8,459 nt of DNA from JBDSTZ01 sp039927975 (GTDB taxonomy: Bacteria > Pseudomonadota > Gammaproteobacteria > Burkholderiales > Burkholderiaceae_D), in contig JBDSTZ010000009.1 in NCBI GenBank assembly GCA_039927975.1, positions 1-8,459 on the forward strand, given 5' to 3'. Shown piece after piece: positions 1 to 5,789 of the stretch; within the stretch, counting starts at the first letter, position 1; each line of letters starts with the position of its first letter. The notes beneath the pieces are model-generated. The model made no database searches. It was not told where the DNA came from and saw nothing but the letters and a program-made list of their open reading frames with translations. The position numbers and the translations under genes were made by a program.

Positions 1-465
1 GACAACATCGTCCAGGCCATGCAGCAATCCCAAGCCAACAAGCTCGACCACTGGGCGTTCTACCAGGCGCGCAATGTTCGCGAGGAGGTCGCCAAGTCGA
101 CCATTGCGCAGATCGAACTCGGTTTGCTGAATGCTCCCGCCGCCAGCCAAGCGGCCTATCAGGACGCCTTGAAAAAATACCACGCCCTTCTGGCCGACCA
201 GGAGCAGAAAAAACTCGAACTCAAGCAACAGAGCGACCAGGATCAGCGCGATTACGACGCCGCCAACTACCGGGACGACCAGTTCGACCTGTCGGACGCC
301 TTCCTGGCGATCGCGGTGGCGCTGCTGGCGATGACCTCGCTTACTCAGCAGCGCTGGCTCTATCTGGTAGCGCTGGTGCCGACCGGGCTCGGTGTCATCA
401 TGGGCTTGGCTGGCTTGTGCGGCTGGCATATCCATCCCGACTGGCTGACCAGCCTGTTGACCTGA
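1..465 (+). CDS. DUF4337 family membrane protein, 5'-truncated
   Basis: The reading frame is open from base 1 (DNIVQAMQQSQ...), so the N-terminus lies outside the window; the first visible ATG at 19 is probably internal. The visible 154 residues match the pattern I know for DUF4337: a W-x-x-Y-Q-A-R/K segment (WAFYQAR), then a charged, glutamine- and lysine-rich stretch likely to form a coiled coil (about bases 160-270), an acidic turn (DQFDLSDAF), and two hydrophobic helices at about bases 295-345 and 355-430. Family members are usually about 180-190 aa and carry a further transmembrane helix at the N-terminus, which would be in the missing part. The family has no established function; I infer an inner-membrane location. 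The gene ends 151 bases before the GH3 gene and has no obvious functional tie to it. Confidence 0.82.
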   Translation, partial: DNIVQAMQQSQANKLDHWAFYQARNVREEVAKSTIAQIELGLLNAPAASQAAYQDALKKYHALLADQEQKKLELKQQSDQDQRDYDAANYRDDQFDLSDAFLAIAVALLAMTSLTQQRWLYLVALVPTGLGVIMGLAGLCGWHIHPDWLTSLLT

Positions 466-473
466 CGATCGAT

Positions 474-492
474 GCAGGAGGGGCGCCTCTGC
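474..492 (+). terminator. Weak hairpin after the DUF4337 gene
   Basis: GCAG-(G)-AGG pairs with CCT-CTGC across a GGCG loop (7 base pairs, one bulged G), starting 9 bases after the DUF4337 stop codon. There is no U-run after it, so it may be a Rho-dependent or processing end, or chance. Confidence 0.2.
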
Positions 493-503
493 CAACCGAT
501 TTC

Positions 504-538
504 CAAATTAGTATGGCTCTCGAACAAATTAATATTGG
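504..538 (+). promoter_or_regulatory. Tandem AT-rich boxes upstream of the GH3 gene
   Basis: CAAATTAGTATGG (504-516) and CAAATTAATATTGG (525-538) are near-identical direct repeats, 21 bp start to start, about two helical turns, so a dimeric regulator could sit on the same DNA face at both. Each is also an imperfect palindrome: CCAAATTAGTATGG has 10 of 14 symmetric positions. They are the only AT-rich patch in an otherwise GC-rich neighbourhood and lie about 80-110 bp before the GH3 start. A possible promoter lies just downstream (TTGGTG 535-540, 18-bp spacer, TAGGAT 559-564), but it is weak. I infer a sugar-responsive regulator site; the regulator is not in the window. Confidence 0.35.
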
Positions 539-616
539 TGCAACTTAGCCTGCTCCGGTAGGATCGCTCCCCACGATGGCCGTCGATGGGATGGCCCGAT
601 CAGCCGAGGCCCTTCC

Positions 617-3265
617 ATGCACTTCCCCCCGCGTCTCCGACAATCCTGCCTCGCACTGCAGCTGCTGTTCTGCGCTAGCGCGCCCGCCCTGGCGCAGGAA
701 GCGCCGCCGTGCAGCCCGCGCGACTGTGCCTTCCTCGACGCGAGCAAAACCGTCGAACAACGCGCCGCCGATCTGGTCGCTCGCCTGACCCTCCAGGAAA
801 AAGCGGAACAAATGGGCAACACCACGCCCGCCATCGCGCGGCTCGGGGTGCCCAAATATTTCTGGTGGAACGAAGGCCTGCACGGCGTCGCCCGCGCCGG
901 TTTCGCCACCGTCTTCCCGCAAGCGATCGGCATGGCCGCCAGCTGGAACCCGGCACTGATGCAGCGCGTGGGCGACGTCATCAGCACCGAATTTCGCGCC
1001 AAGTACGTCGCCAACGGCCGCACCGCCGCCAAGGACGGCGTCAACCCCGGCCTGAACGTCTGGTCGCCCAACATCAATATTTTCCGCGATCCGCGCTGGG
1101 GGCGCGGCCAGGAAACTTACGGCGAAGACCCTTATCTCACCGGCAAAATGGCGATTGGCTTCATCAACGGTCTGCAAGGCAACGACTCCGCCTTCTTCAA
1201 GACCGTCGCCACCGCCAAACACTTCGCCGTCCACAGCGGCCCGGAGTCGAATCGCCACGCTGAATCGGTGTTCCCGTCGCCACATGATTTGGAAGACACC
1301 TACCTGCCAGCCTTCCGCGCCGCCGTGGTCGACGGTAAGGTCGACTCGATCATGTGCGCCTACAACGCCGTCAACGGGGTGCCGGCCTGCGCCAGCGACG
1401 ATCTGATGGCGAAGCGCCTGCGCCAGGATTGGGGCTTCAAGGGCTTCGTCGTGTCCGACTGCGGCGCGGCGGCCAACATTTATCGCGGCGACAGCCTGCA
1501 CTACACCAAGACGCCCGAAGAAGCGGTGGCCATCGGCATCACCGCCGGCATGGACCTGATCTGCGGCGACTACCGCAACCGCATGACGACCGAAGTCACG
1601 CCCATCGTCAACGCCGTCCAGCGCGGCCTGCTGCCCGAGGCGACCCTCAACCGCGCGCTCGAGCGCCTGTTCGCCGCGCGCATCCGGCTCGGCATGTTCG
1701 AGTCGCCGGCGGCGCAACCGTTCGCGCAGATCGGCGCGGCCGACAACGACACGCCGGCCCACCGCGCGCTGTCGTTGACGATGGCGCGCGAATCGATGGT
1801 GCTGCTGAAGAACAACGGCGTGTTGCCGCTCAAGAAGGAGCCGCGCACCATCGCCGTCATCGGCCCGAATGCCGACAGCTACGATTCGCTGGTCGGCAAT
1901 TACAACGGCAAGCCATCGGCGCCGGTCACTGTGCTCGACGGCATGCGCGCGCGTTTTCCGCATGCGCGCATCGTGCACGTGCAGGGCAGCGGCCTGGTCG
2001 GTCCGGCGGAAGTTGCGGTGCCCGATCAAGCCCTGTGCACCGACGCGCAATGCGCCCAGCCTGGCTTGAAAATGGAGCAATTCGCCGGCGACGTCAGCGA
2101 CGCCGCACCCGCCGAAACGCGCAGCGTCAAGAATGCGCAAGTCAGCTGGAACGGTGCCGATCACCGCACGACCACGCGCTGGATCGGTTACGTCACCGCG
2201 CCCGCCAGCGGCGCTTATCAACTGCGCTTCCAGAGCGAGGGCGGCTACCGCATCTGGATCGACGGCAAACTGGTCTGCGACGAATGGCGCGTGATCGATA
2301 CGCCGTCGGTGGTGGGCGGCACGGTCAGTCTGGTTGCCGGACAGCGCCACGCGATCCGCGTGGAAGCCACCCAGCGCGGCCTGAGCGACAAGCAGGTTCT
2401 GCTGTGGAGCCCGCCTGGCGATGGCGGCCGCGAAGCGGTCCGGGCGGCCAGGAACGCGGACCTGGTGGTCTTCGTCGGCGGGCTGTCGGCTCGCTTGGAA
2501 GGCGAGGAACGCAAGGTTGGCGCCGACGGTTTCGCCGGTGGCGATCGCACCAGTCTCGACTTGCCGGCGCCGCAGGAACAATTACTCAAGCGTCTGCACG
2601 GTACCGGCAAGCCGGTGGTGCTGGTGCTGATCAACGGCAGCGCGCTGGCGCTCAACTGGGCCGAACGCAACGTCGCCGCGATCATTGAAGCCTGGTATCC
2701 GGGCGGCGAGGGCGGTCACGCGGTGGCCGGCCTTATCGCGGGCGATTTCAGCCCGGCCGGCCGCCTGCCGGTGACTTTTTACCAGTCCGCCGATCAATTG
2801 CCGGGGTTTTCCGACTACCGCATGGCGGGCCGCACCTACCGCTATTTCAAGGGCGATGTGCTGTATCCATTCGGCTATGGACTGAGCTACACCAGCTTCG
2901 CCTACGCGACGCCGGCGCTGTCGGCGTCGAGCGTTCAGGCTGGCGAGGCGGTGACCTTGTCGGTCCAGGTTCGCAACACGGGCAAGCGGGCCGGTGACGA
3001 GGTGGTGCAGCTGTATGTGGCCAAGCCGGGCGAGCCTGCCAATCCAACCTTGGGCGGTTTCGCGCGGGTGCACCTGAAACCGGGTGAGCGGCAGGCGGTG
3101 CAGCTCAAGCTCGACGCCAGGGCTTTGTCGCAGGTCGACGAGCAGGGCGTGCGCAGCGTTCAGCCGGGCCGCTACACCTTGTCGGTGGGCGGTGGCCAGC
3201 CGCGTTACGCCAAAGCGGTGGCGGCGACGCTGTGGGTGGCGGGACGGGTGGTGCTGCCGAAATAG
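617..3265 (+). CDS. Secreted GH3 beta-glycosidase with PA14 insertion
   Basis: An exported glycoside hydrolase family 3 enzyme of 882 aa, probably a beta-glucosidase or beta-xylosidase cutting terminal beta-linked sugars from plant-type oligosaccharides. Residues 1-26 form a signal peptide with an A-L-A|Q cleavage site. The (beta/alpha)8 domain (about 45-330) contains FWWNEGLHG (E86), RDPRWGRGQETYGEDP, KHFAVHSGPE (K201-H202) and GFVVSDCG, where D281 is the expected nucleophile. The second alpha/beta domain (about 395-650) is interrupted by a PA14 carbohydrate-binding domain (about 468-596); after it comes RLEGEE, where E630 aligns with the family acid/base Glu. An Fn3-like domain (about 770-865, DEVVQLYV) closes the protein. 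The ATG at 617 is chosen because GAGG at 606-609 is well spaced and the signal peptide starts there. Exact substrate cannot be read from sequence. Confidence 0.95.
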   Translation: MHFPPRLRQSCLALQLLFCASAPALAQEAPPCSPRDCAFLDASKTVEQRAADLVARLTLQEKAEQMGNTTPAIARLGVPKYFWWNEGLHGVARAGFATVFPQAIGMAASWNPALMQRVGDVISTEFRAKYVANGRTAAKDGVNPGLNVWSPNINIFRDPRWGRGQETYGEDPYLTGKMAIGFINGLQGNDSAFFKTVATAKHFAVHSGPESNRHAESVFPSPHDLEDTYLPAFRAAVVDGKVDSIMCAYNAVNGVPACASDDLMAKRLRQDWGFKGFVVSDCGAAANIYRGDSLHYTKTPEEAVAIGITAGMDLICGDYRNRMTTEVTPIVNAVQRGLLPEATLNRALERLFAARIRLGMFESPAAQPFAQIGAADNDTPAHRALSLTMARESMVLLKNNGVLPLKKEPRTIAVIGPNADSYDSLVGNYNGKPSAPVTVLDGMRARFPHARIVHVQGSGLVGPAEVAVPDQALCTDAQCAQPGLKMEQFAGDVSDAAPAETRSVKNAQVSWNGADHRTTTRWIGYVTAPASGAYQLRFQSEGGYRIWIDGKLVCDEWRVIDTPSVVGGTVSLVAGQRHAIRVEATQRGLSDKQVLLWSPPGDGGREAVRAARNADLVVFVGGLSARLEGEERKVGADGFAGGDRTSLDLPAPQEQLLKRLHGTGKPVVLVLINGSALALNWAERNVAAIIEAWYPGGEGGHAVAGLIAGDFSPAGRLPVTFYQSADQLPGFSDYRMAGRTYRYFKGDVLYPFGYGLSYTSFAYATPALSASSVQAGEAVTLSVQVRNTGKRAGDEVVQLYVAKPGEPANPTLGGFARVHLKPGERQAVQLKLDARALSQVDEQGVRSVQPGRYTLSVGGGQPRYAKAVAATLWVAGRVVLPK

Positions 3266-3285
3266 GGCGAGCAAACGACGGCCGC

Positions 3286-3329
3286 GCCGCGACGACGCGG
3301 CACCGTCGGGCGATGCGCGCTGCCCGACG
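3286..3329 (+). terminator. GC-rich hairpins after the GH3 gene
   Basis: Two hairpins follow the GH3 stop: GCCGC/GCGGC (3286-3290 with 3297-3301), and a stronger CGTCGGGC/GCCCGACG stem of 8 perfect pairs (3304-3311 with 3322-3329) with a 10-nt loop. No U-run follows, so this is a possible Rho-dependent or stabilising 3' end rather than a classic terminator. The rest of 3330-3531 shows no supported feature; a TATACT at 3361-3366 lacks a matching -35 box. Confidence 0.3.
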
Positions 3330-3531
3330 CGCGTCGGCCAGCGGTGCTGGTGATCAACGCTATACTTCAAAGCGTCATCCACCACGCCTCAAGGCCGCGC
3401 TTGCTCAACATTCAGCAGTATCCGAAAGCGCAGCGTCCTCCGCGCAGTTTTCCGCCGGCGTATGGCCTTGCTCCCACCATCGAAAACACCGGCGCGACCA
3501 CTGTCGCCGTGCGCAGCTCGCGCGGCGCGAC

Positions 3532-3834
3532 ATGAAGGCCGGCGCGTGGGGTCCCATCAGCATCGCCATTGCCGGCCTGAGCTATGTGTTGGCCTTGCTT
3601 GCCATGCAAGGCGTCTTTGAAGGCTCCTCCGGCGCTTGCGGCGATTTCGGCTTTCGCTGCCTCGGCAACGGTATCTTGCTGCTTGGCGTCGGCTGCCTGA
3701 TCGGTACGGTCTGCGCCATTGTTGCGTTCAGCCGGACCGGACCGCGCTCCTGGCTCAGCTGGCTCGGCTTGCTGATGAATGGCCTGCCGCTGCTTGCCTT
3801 CGTGGTCGTATTTTTTCTCATCGCCATGCGCTAG
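3532..3834 (+). CDS. Small integral membrane protein, unknown function
   Basis: I do not recognise this 100-aa protein. It has three hydrophobic segments at about residues 8-27, 44-66 and 74-98, separated by a short loop with two cysteines (GACGDFGFRCLGNG, likely periplasmic) and a basic loop (FSRTGPRSW), which by the positive-inside rule should be cytoplasmic. The frame is open further upstream, back into the end of the GH3 gene, but that extension is Arg/Ala/Ser-rich and not protein-like, whereas hydrophobic patterning begins at the ATG at 3532. No good Shine-Dalgarno sequence is visible before it, which lowers certainty about the start. It lies 266 bases after the GH3 gene and about 450 before the Tae4 start, with a strong terminator between, so it is probably its own transcription unit. 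Confidence 0.65.
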   Translation: MKAGAWGPISIAIAGLSYVLALLAMQGVFEGSSGACGDFGFRCLGNGILLLGVGCLIGTVCAIVAFSRTGPRSWLSWLGLLMNGLPLLAFVVVFFLIAMR

Positions 3835-3846
3835 GCGGCGAGCCTC

Positions 3847-3863
3847 ATTGGGCAGCTGCCAAT
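3847..3863. repeat. Near-perfect 17-bp palindrome
   Basis: ATTGGGCAGCTGCCAAT reads as ATTGGCAG/CTGCCAAT with one extra G. It starts 13 bases after the stop of the small membrane protein gene. It could be an operator or a 3'-end hairpin; there is no U-run. Confidence 0.3.
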
Positions 3864-4014
3864 CCCACCAGCCTCCCGAACCGATCACCCGAATCACGCT
3901 CCAAAATATATTTCACGGAATCCGGAGGAGAATCCCTTTCCGGATCGTCATACCTTTACGGGGTACTTCCTGCATGCCACATTGTCGTGGGAAGCGCTGC
4001 GTGTACGGCGTCCA
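3864..4014. other. Non-coding stretch, minor hairpins only
   Basis: No reading frame here looks protein-like. A 7-bp stem ATCCGGA/TCCGGAT (3920-3926 with 3939-3945) encloses a GGAGG that has no start codon at working distance. A TATATT at 3907-3912 resembles a -10 box but has no -35 partner. This part could be the 3' UTR of the preceding gene or the upstream part of the candidate small RNA. Confidence 0.3.
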
Positions 4015-4099
4015 GCCGGGCAAGCCATGCCGATGGTCTGTCCGGCAATGTCGCCTCTCCAGTCTTTTCCCGCTTACCGGGGGTAAGCGGGAGTTTTTT
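4015..4099 (+). ncRNA. Candidate small RNA ending at a terminator
   Basis: Three adjoining elements give typical small-RNA architecture. First, a hairpin at 4015-4046: 13 of 14 positions pair (two G-U, one A-C mismatch) around a GCCG tetraloop. Second, an unpaired CU-rich linker at 4047-4067 containing ATGTCGCCTCTCC, whose UCGCCUCUCC is complementary to Shine-Dalgarno-type sequence. Third, a strong intrinsic terminator at 4068-4099. No protein gene reaches this terminator closely; the nearest upstream stop is at 3834. I find no convincing promoter, so the 5' end is unknown and the RNA could be independently transcribed or processed from the 3' UTR of the membrane-protein mRNA. The linker matches, by complementarity, the translation start of the SRPBCC gene at 5790. 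Alternative: merely a long 3' UTR. Confidence 0.4.
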
Positions 4100-4117
4100 C
4101 GCGCCTGTCGCCTCTCC
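4049..4117 (+). repeat. 12-nt direct repeat flanking the terminator
   Basis: TGTCGCCTCTCC occurs at 4049-4060 and again at 4106-4117, either side of the terminator hairpin and 57 bp apart. The reverse complement occurs a third time at 5779-5790, in the ribosome-binding site of the first SRPBCC gene. Significance uncertain. Confidence 0.5.
4068..4099 (+). terminator. Rho-independent terminator
   Basis: TCCCGCTTACC (4068-4078) pairs perfectly with GGTAAGCGGGA (4082-4092) across a GGG loop, giving an 11-bp stem, followed after one G by six T (4094-4099). It works in the plus direction only, since no T-run flanks the other side on the minus strand. It insulates the tae4 promoter, whose -35 box begins 39 bases downstream. 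Confidence 0.9.
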
Positions 4118-4137
4118 CCCACAGCCTCAAACCCGCA

Positions 4138-4166
4138 TTGACACCGCGCACCCCGCTGCGCATACT
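4138..4166 (+). promoter_or_regulatory. Sigma70-type promoter for tae4
   Basis: A perfect TTGACA -35 box (4138-4143), a 17-bp spacer and CATACT (4161-4166, 4 of 6 to TATAAT). The spacer holds a GCGCA/TGCGC inverted repeat (4146-4150, 4157-4161) that might be an operator. The expected start is near 4173, at the head of an AT-rich leader (4167-4200), giving an untranslated leader of about 110 nt if the TTG at 4284 is the start codon. Confidence 0.65.
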
Positions 4167-4283
4167 GTGCAAATAAATCAACATTTCAAAACATTTAACG
4201 CAGCGCGGCCGGTGCCTCTTGGTCATGGATCCGGCGGCCGGTCCGGTGCGCGCCAGTCACCCTTCCCACAACAGGGGTTCCAA

Positions 4284-4955
4284 TTGCCAACCACCGCAAG
4301 CACGAACAACGCCGCCACTGGTCTCCAATCTCGTCGCCCTTCCTGGGCCGATATGAAACAGCACTATCCCGACGCCAGCGTGCTGACGCCGGCGCTGTAC
4401 GATGAAAAGATCGGCGGCCGCTTCGTCAAGCTGTACGAGCAAGCGGCCTACCAGAACACCTGCGCGGTGCGCATGTCGTACGGGCTCAACAAAAGCGGCA
4501 TCAGGCTCGACAGGAATCCCAACGCCGGCGGCAGCGTGCAGGGCGGCGACGGCCTGTGGTACTGGATCCGCGTCAAGGACCTCAAGGCCGAGCTGTCGCG
4601 CCGTTTCAAGGGCGCCGACGCCGAGCTCAGCTTGACCGTGATCCCGCCTGCGCTGTATGACGACAGCGCCGAGATGAGCCGTCTCTACAAGGCGCGTGTG
4701 CAGGAAGCCAAAGCCTTCCTCGACACCACGCTCGGCGCGCGCAGTGGCATCATGGCGTTTGAAGTGTCGGGCTGGGGCGACGCCTCGGGCCACTTCACCT
4801 TGTGGGACGGCGGCGCCCGGCAGCTTGCCTACGCCACCGGTCATGACACGCCGGACAACAATATGTATTACTTCTGGCTCACCAGCCTCACACGGCCGGA
4901 CGGCAAGGCGCATCTGGTGCAAGTGGTCAAGGTGAGGTTTTGGGAATTAAAGTGA
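4284..4955 (+). CDS. tae4: Type VI secretion amidase effector, Tae4 family
   Basis: Tae4 enzymes are NlpC/P60-like amidases injected by the type VI secretion system; they cut the D-Glu-mDAP bond of peptidoglycan peptides in rival cells. Three blocks match the Salmonella and Enterobacter Tae4 pattern as I remember it: RPSWADMK near the N-terminus, QNTCAVRMSYGLNKSG with the catalytic cysteine (C60), and GIMAFEVSGWGDASGHFTLWDG with the catalytic histidine (H170); the C-terminal FWELK resembles the family's ending. The third catalytic residue is unclear (D175 is a candidate). There is no signal peptide, as expected. The TTG at 4284 is chosen because AGGGG (4273-4277) sits 6 nt before it, downstream of the promoter; GTG 4212 is possible, and ATG 4353 would cut into the conserved RPSW block. 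The frame is open back to 3636, but that part is not protein-like. No VgrG, Hcp or PAAR gene is nearby, so it appears to be an orphan effector. Confidence 0.88.
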   Translation: MPTTASTNNAATGLQSRRPSWADMKQHYPDASVLTPALYDEKIGGRFVKLYEQAAYQNTCAVRMSYGLNKSGIRLDRNPNAGGSVQGGDGLWYWIRVKDLKAELSRRFKGADAELSLTVIPPALYDDSAEMSRLYKARVQEAKAFLDTTLGARSGIMAFEVSGWGDASGHFTLWDGGARQLAYATGHDTPDNNMYYFWLTSLTRPDGKAHLVQVVKVRFWELK

Positions 4956-5641
4956 TCAGACCGGTCGTCGGCGCCTTGCTGCTCATGCTTGCCGGGTTCG
5001 CCGTGGTCGCGTGCACCTCGTCCGATCTGTGTCCGCCCACTGACCAGAAAGCCGAATGGTCCAGCCAATGTTTCGCCGGCAGCGGGGCCGACCGGCACGT
5101 CAAGCGCGCCTACCTGCGCCTGCTGAAACCGAACGCCAGCGGGCACACGACCATCATCATCGGCAACCCGCATGAGCTGGTCGCGGTCGACCGGCGCGGC
5201 ATGGTGGTGATTCCAAACATTATCCACACGGGCGATTTTGACTTTCCCGACGCCCGCGACGGCATCGGCAGGTTCGCCGTCACCACGCGCGACGAGCAGG
5301 GCAGGACCGCCGTCAAATGCGGCTATTTCGACAGTCGCGGATTCAATGTCGTGATTCCACCAAGCTACGACGAATGCCAGCCTTTCGACGGCGGCCAGGC
5401 GACCGTGTGCAACGATTGCGCCACCTACTGCACCGAACCGGAGTGCCAGAACAGCAGGCTGATTGGCGGAAAAGGTTACGCCATCGACCGTAATAACAAG
5501 ATCGTGCGCAAGCTCGCGCAGCCACCGCTGGAGCAGGCCTGCAGCGGATCTCCGCCCGAAAAGGTGGTGAAGGTCACGCCAACACGTTCCTACTTCCAAT
5601 GCGCGCAGAGTGCCTCATCGCCCTTCGGCGGCAAGCCCTAG
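4952..5641 (+). CDS. Cysteine-rich WG-repeat-like lipoprotein, possible Tae4 immunity
   Basis: A 229-aa predicted lipoprotein: a hydrophobic signal segment (residues 5-20) ends in V-V-A-C with C21 as the lipidation site, followed by Thr rather than Asp, which suggests the outer membrane. The mature part has WG-like repeats (G-x-D-x-x-G-x-x-V-I-P) at about 74-110, 122-152 and a weaker one at 173-188. Ten cysteines follow C21, including C153-x2-C156-x3-C160-x4-C165, consistent with periplasmic disulfides or metal binding. The GTG at 4952 is chosen because it overlaps the tae4 TGA as GTGA and has GGGA 6 nt upstream; the frame also has TTG at 4940, but without a well-spaced Shine-Dalgarno. Coupling to tae4 and a periplasm-facing location suggest protection against the effector. 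The usual Tai4 partner is smaller and helical, so this is not it by appearance. Immunity is inference. Confidence 0.8.
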   Translation: MIRPVVGALLLMLAGFAVVACTSSDLCPPTDQKAEWSSQCFAGSGADRHVKRAYLRLLKPNASGHTTIIIGNPHELVAVDRRGMVVIPNIIHTGDFDFPDARDGIGRFAVTTRDEQGRTAVKCGYFDSRGFNVVIPPSYDECQPFDGGQATVCNDCATYCTEPECQNSRLIGGKGYAIDRNNKIVRKLAQPPLEQACSGSPPEKVVKVTPTRSYFQCAQSASSPFGGKP

Positions 5642-5711
5642 CACTTCCGGCTTTATTTTCCCATGCGGTTTCCGAGCAAAAAAGCCCTTGGCGCGCCTGC
5701 ACGACTAAGCA

Positions 5712-5774
5712 CAACCAATTGGTTGCATATATCGGAGTCCTGCGCCATAATGAATCTGCAGCCAAATGGTTGCA
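5712..5774 (+). promoter_or_regulatory. Promoter with two palindromic ArsR-type operators
   Basis: O1 at 5712-5725 is a perfect palindrome, CAACCAATTGGTTG. O2 at 5757-5774, TGCAGCCAAATGGTTGCA, has 7 of 9 symmetric pairs. Both are followed by CATAT...CGGAG, and their centres are 47 bp apart. A promoter fits between them: TTGCAT (5723-5728), 17-bp spacer, CATAAT (5746-5751), start near 5758. O1 overlaps the -35 box and O2 covers the first transcribed bases up to just before the ribosome-binding site (GGAG at 5779). This is the arrangement expected for repression by the ArsR protein encoded at the end of the operon; the match of regulator to site is inference. Confidence 0.7.
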
Positions 5775-5789
5775 TATCGGAGAGGCGAC

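Noticed and set aside
545..2581. A 678-codon open frame on the minus strand, opposite the GH3 gene
   Set aside because: It is fully antisense to a GH3 gene with intact catalytic motifs. The translation is Arg/Ala/Val/Asp/His-rich without domain motifs, as expected when the third codon positions of the real gene are GC-rich.
1354..2688. A 444-codon plus-strand frame within the GH3 gene
   Set aside because: Its product is an Arg/Gln/His-rich shadow of the GH3 frame with no recognisable domain.
3361..3366. TATACT as a promoter for the 100-aa membrane protein
   Set aside because: The -10 match is good, but nothing like TTGACA lies 16-18 bp upstream and there is no extended -10.
2582..3385. A 267-codon minus-strand frame over the GH3 3' end
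   Set aside because: Antisense to the conserved C-terminal Fn3-like region; composition is Arg/His-rich and no motif is visible.
4049..4117. 12-nt direct repeats as transposon target-site duplications
   Set aside because: Only 45 bp lie between them and these contain a terminator, not mobile-element ends.
3636..4283. N-terminal extension of the Tae4 frame
   Set aside because: It would overlap the membrane-protein gene out of frame and pass through a strong terminator and the tae4 promoter. Its composition is not protein-like.
4225..4356. Short frame from ATG 4225 (about 43 codons) overlapping the start of tae4
   Set aside because: No Shine-Dalgarno sequence before it, Pro/Ala-rich translation, and it conflicts with the better supported tae4 start. 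A leader peptide cannot be excluded but is not supported.
5666..5699. A-run next to GCGCGCC as a minus-strand terminator
   Set aside because: The stem before the U-run on the minus strand is only about 3 bp, and no minus-strand gene lies upstream of it.
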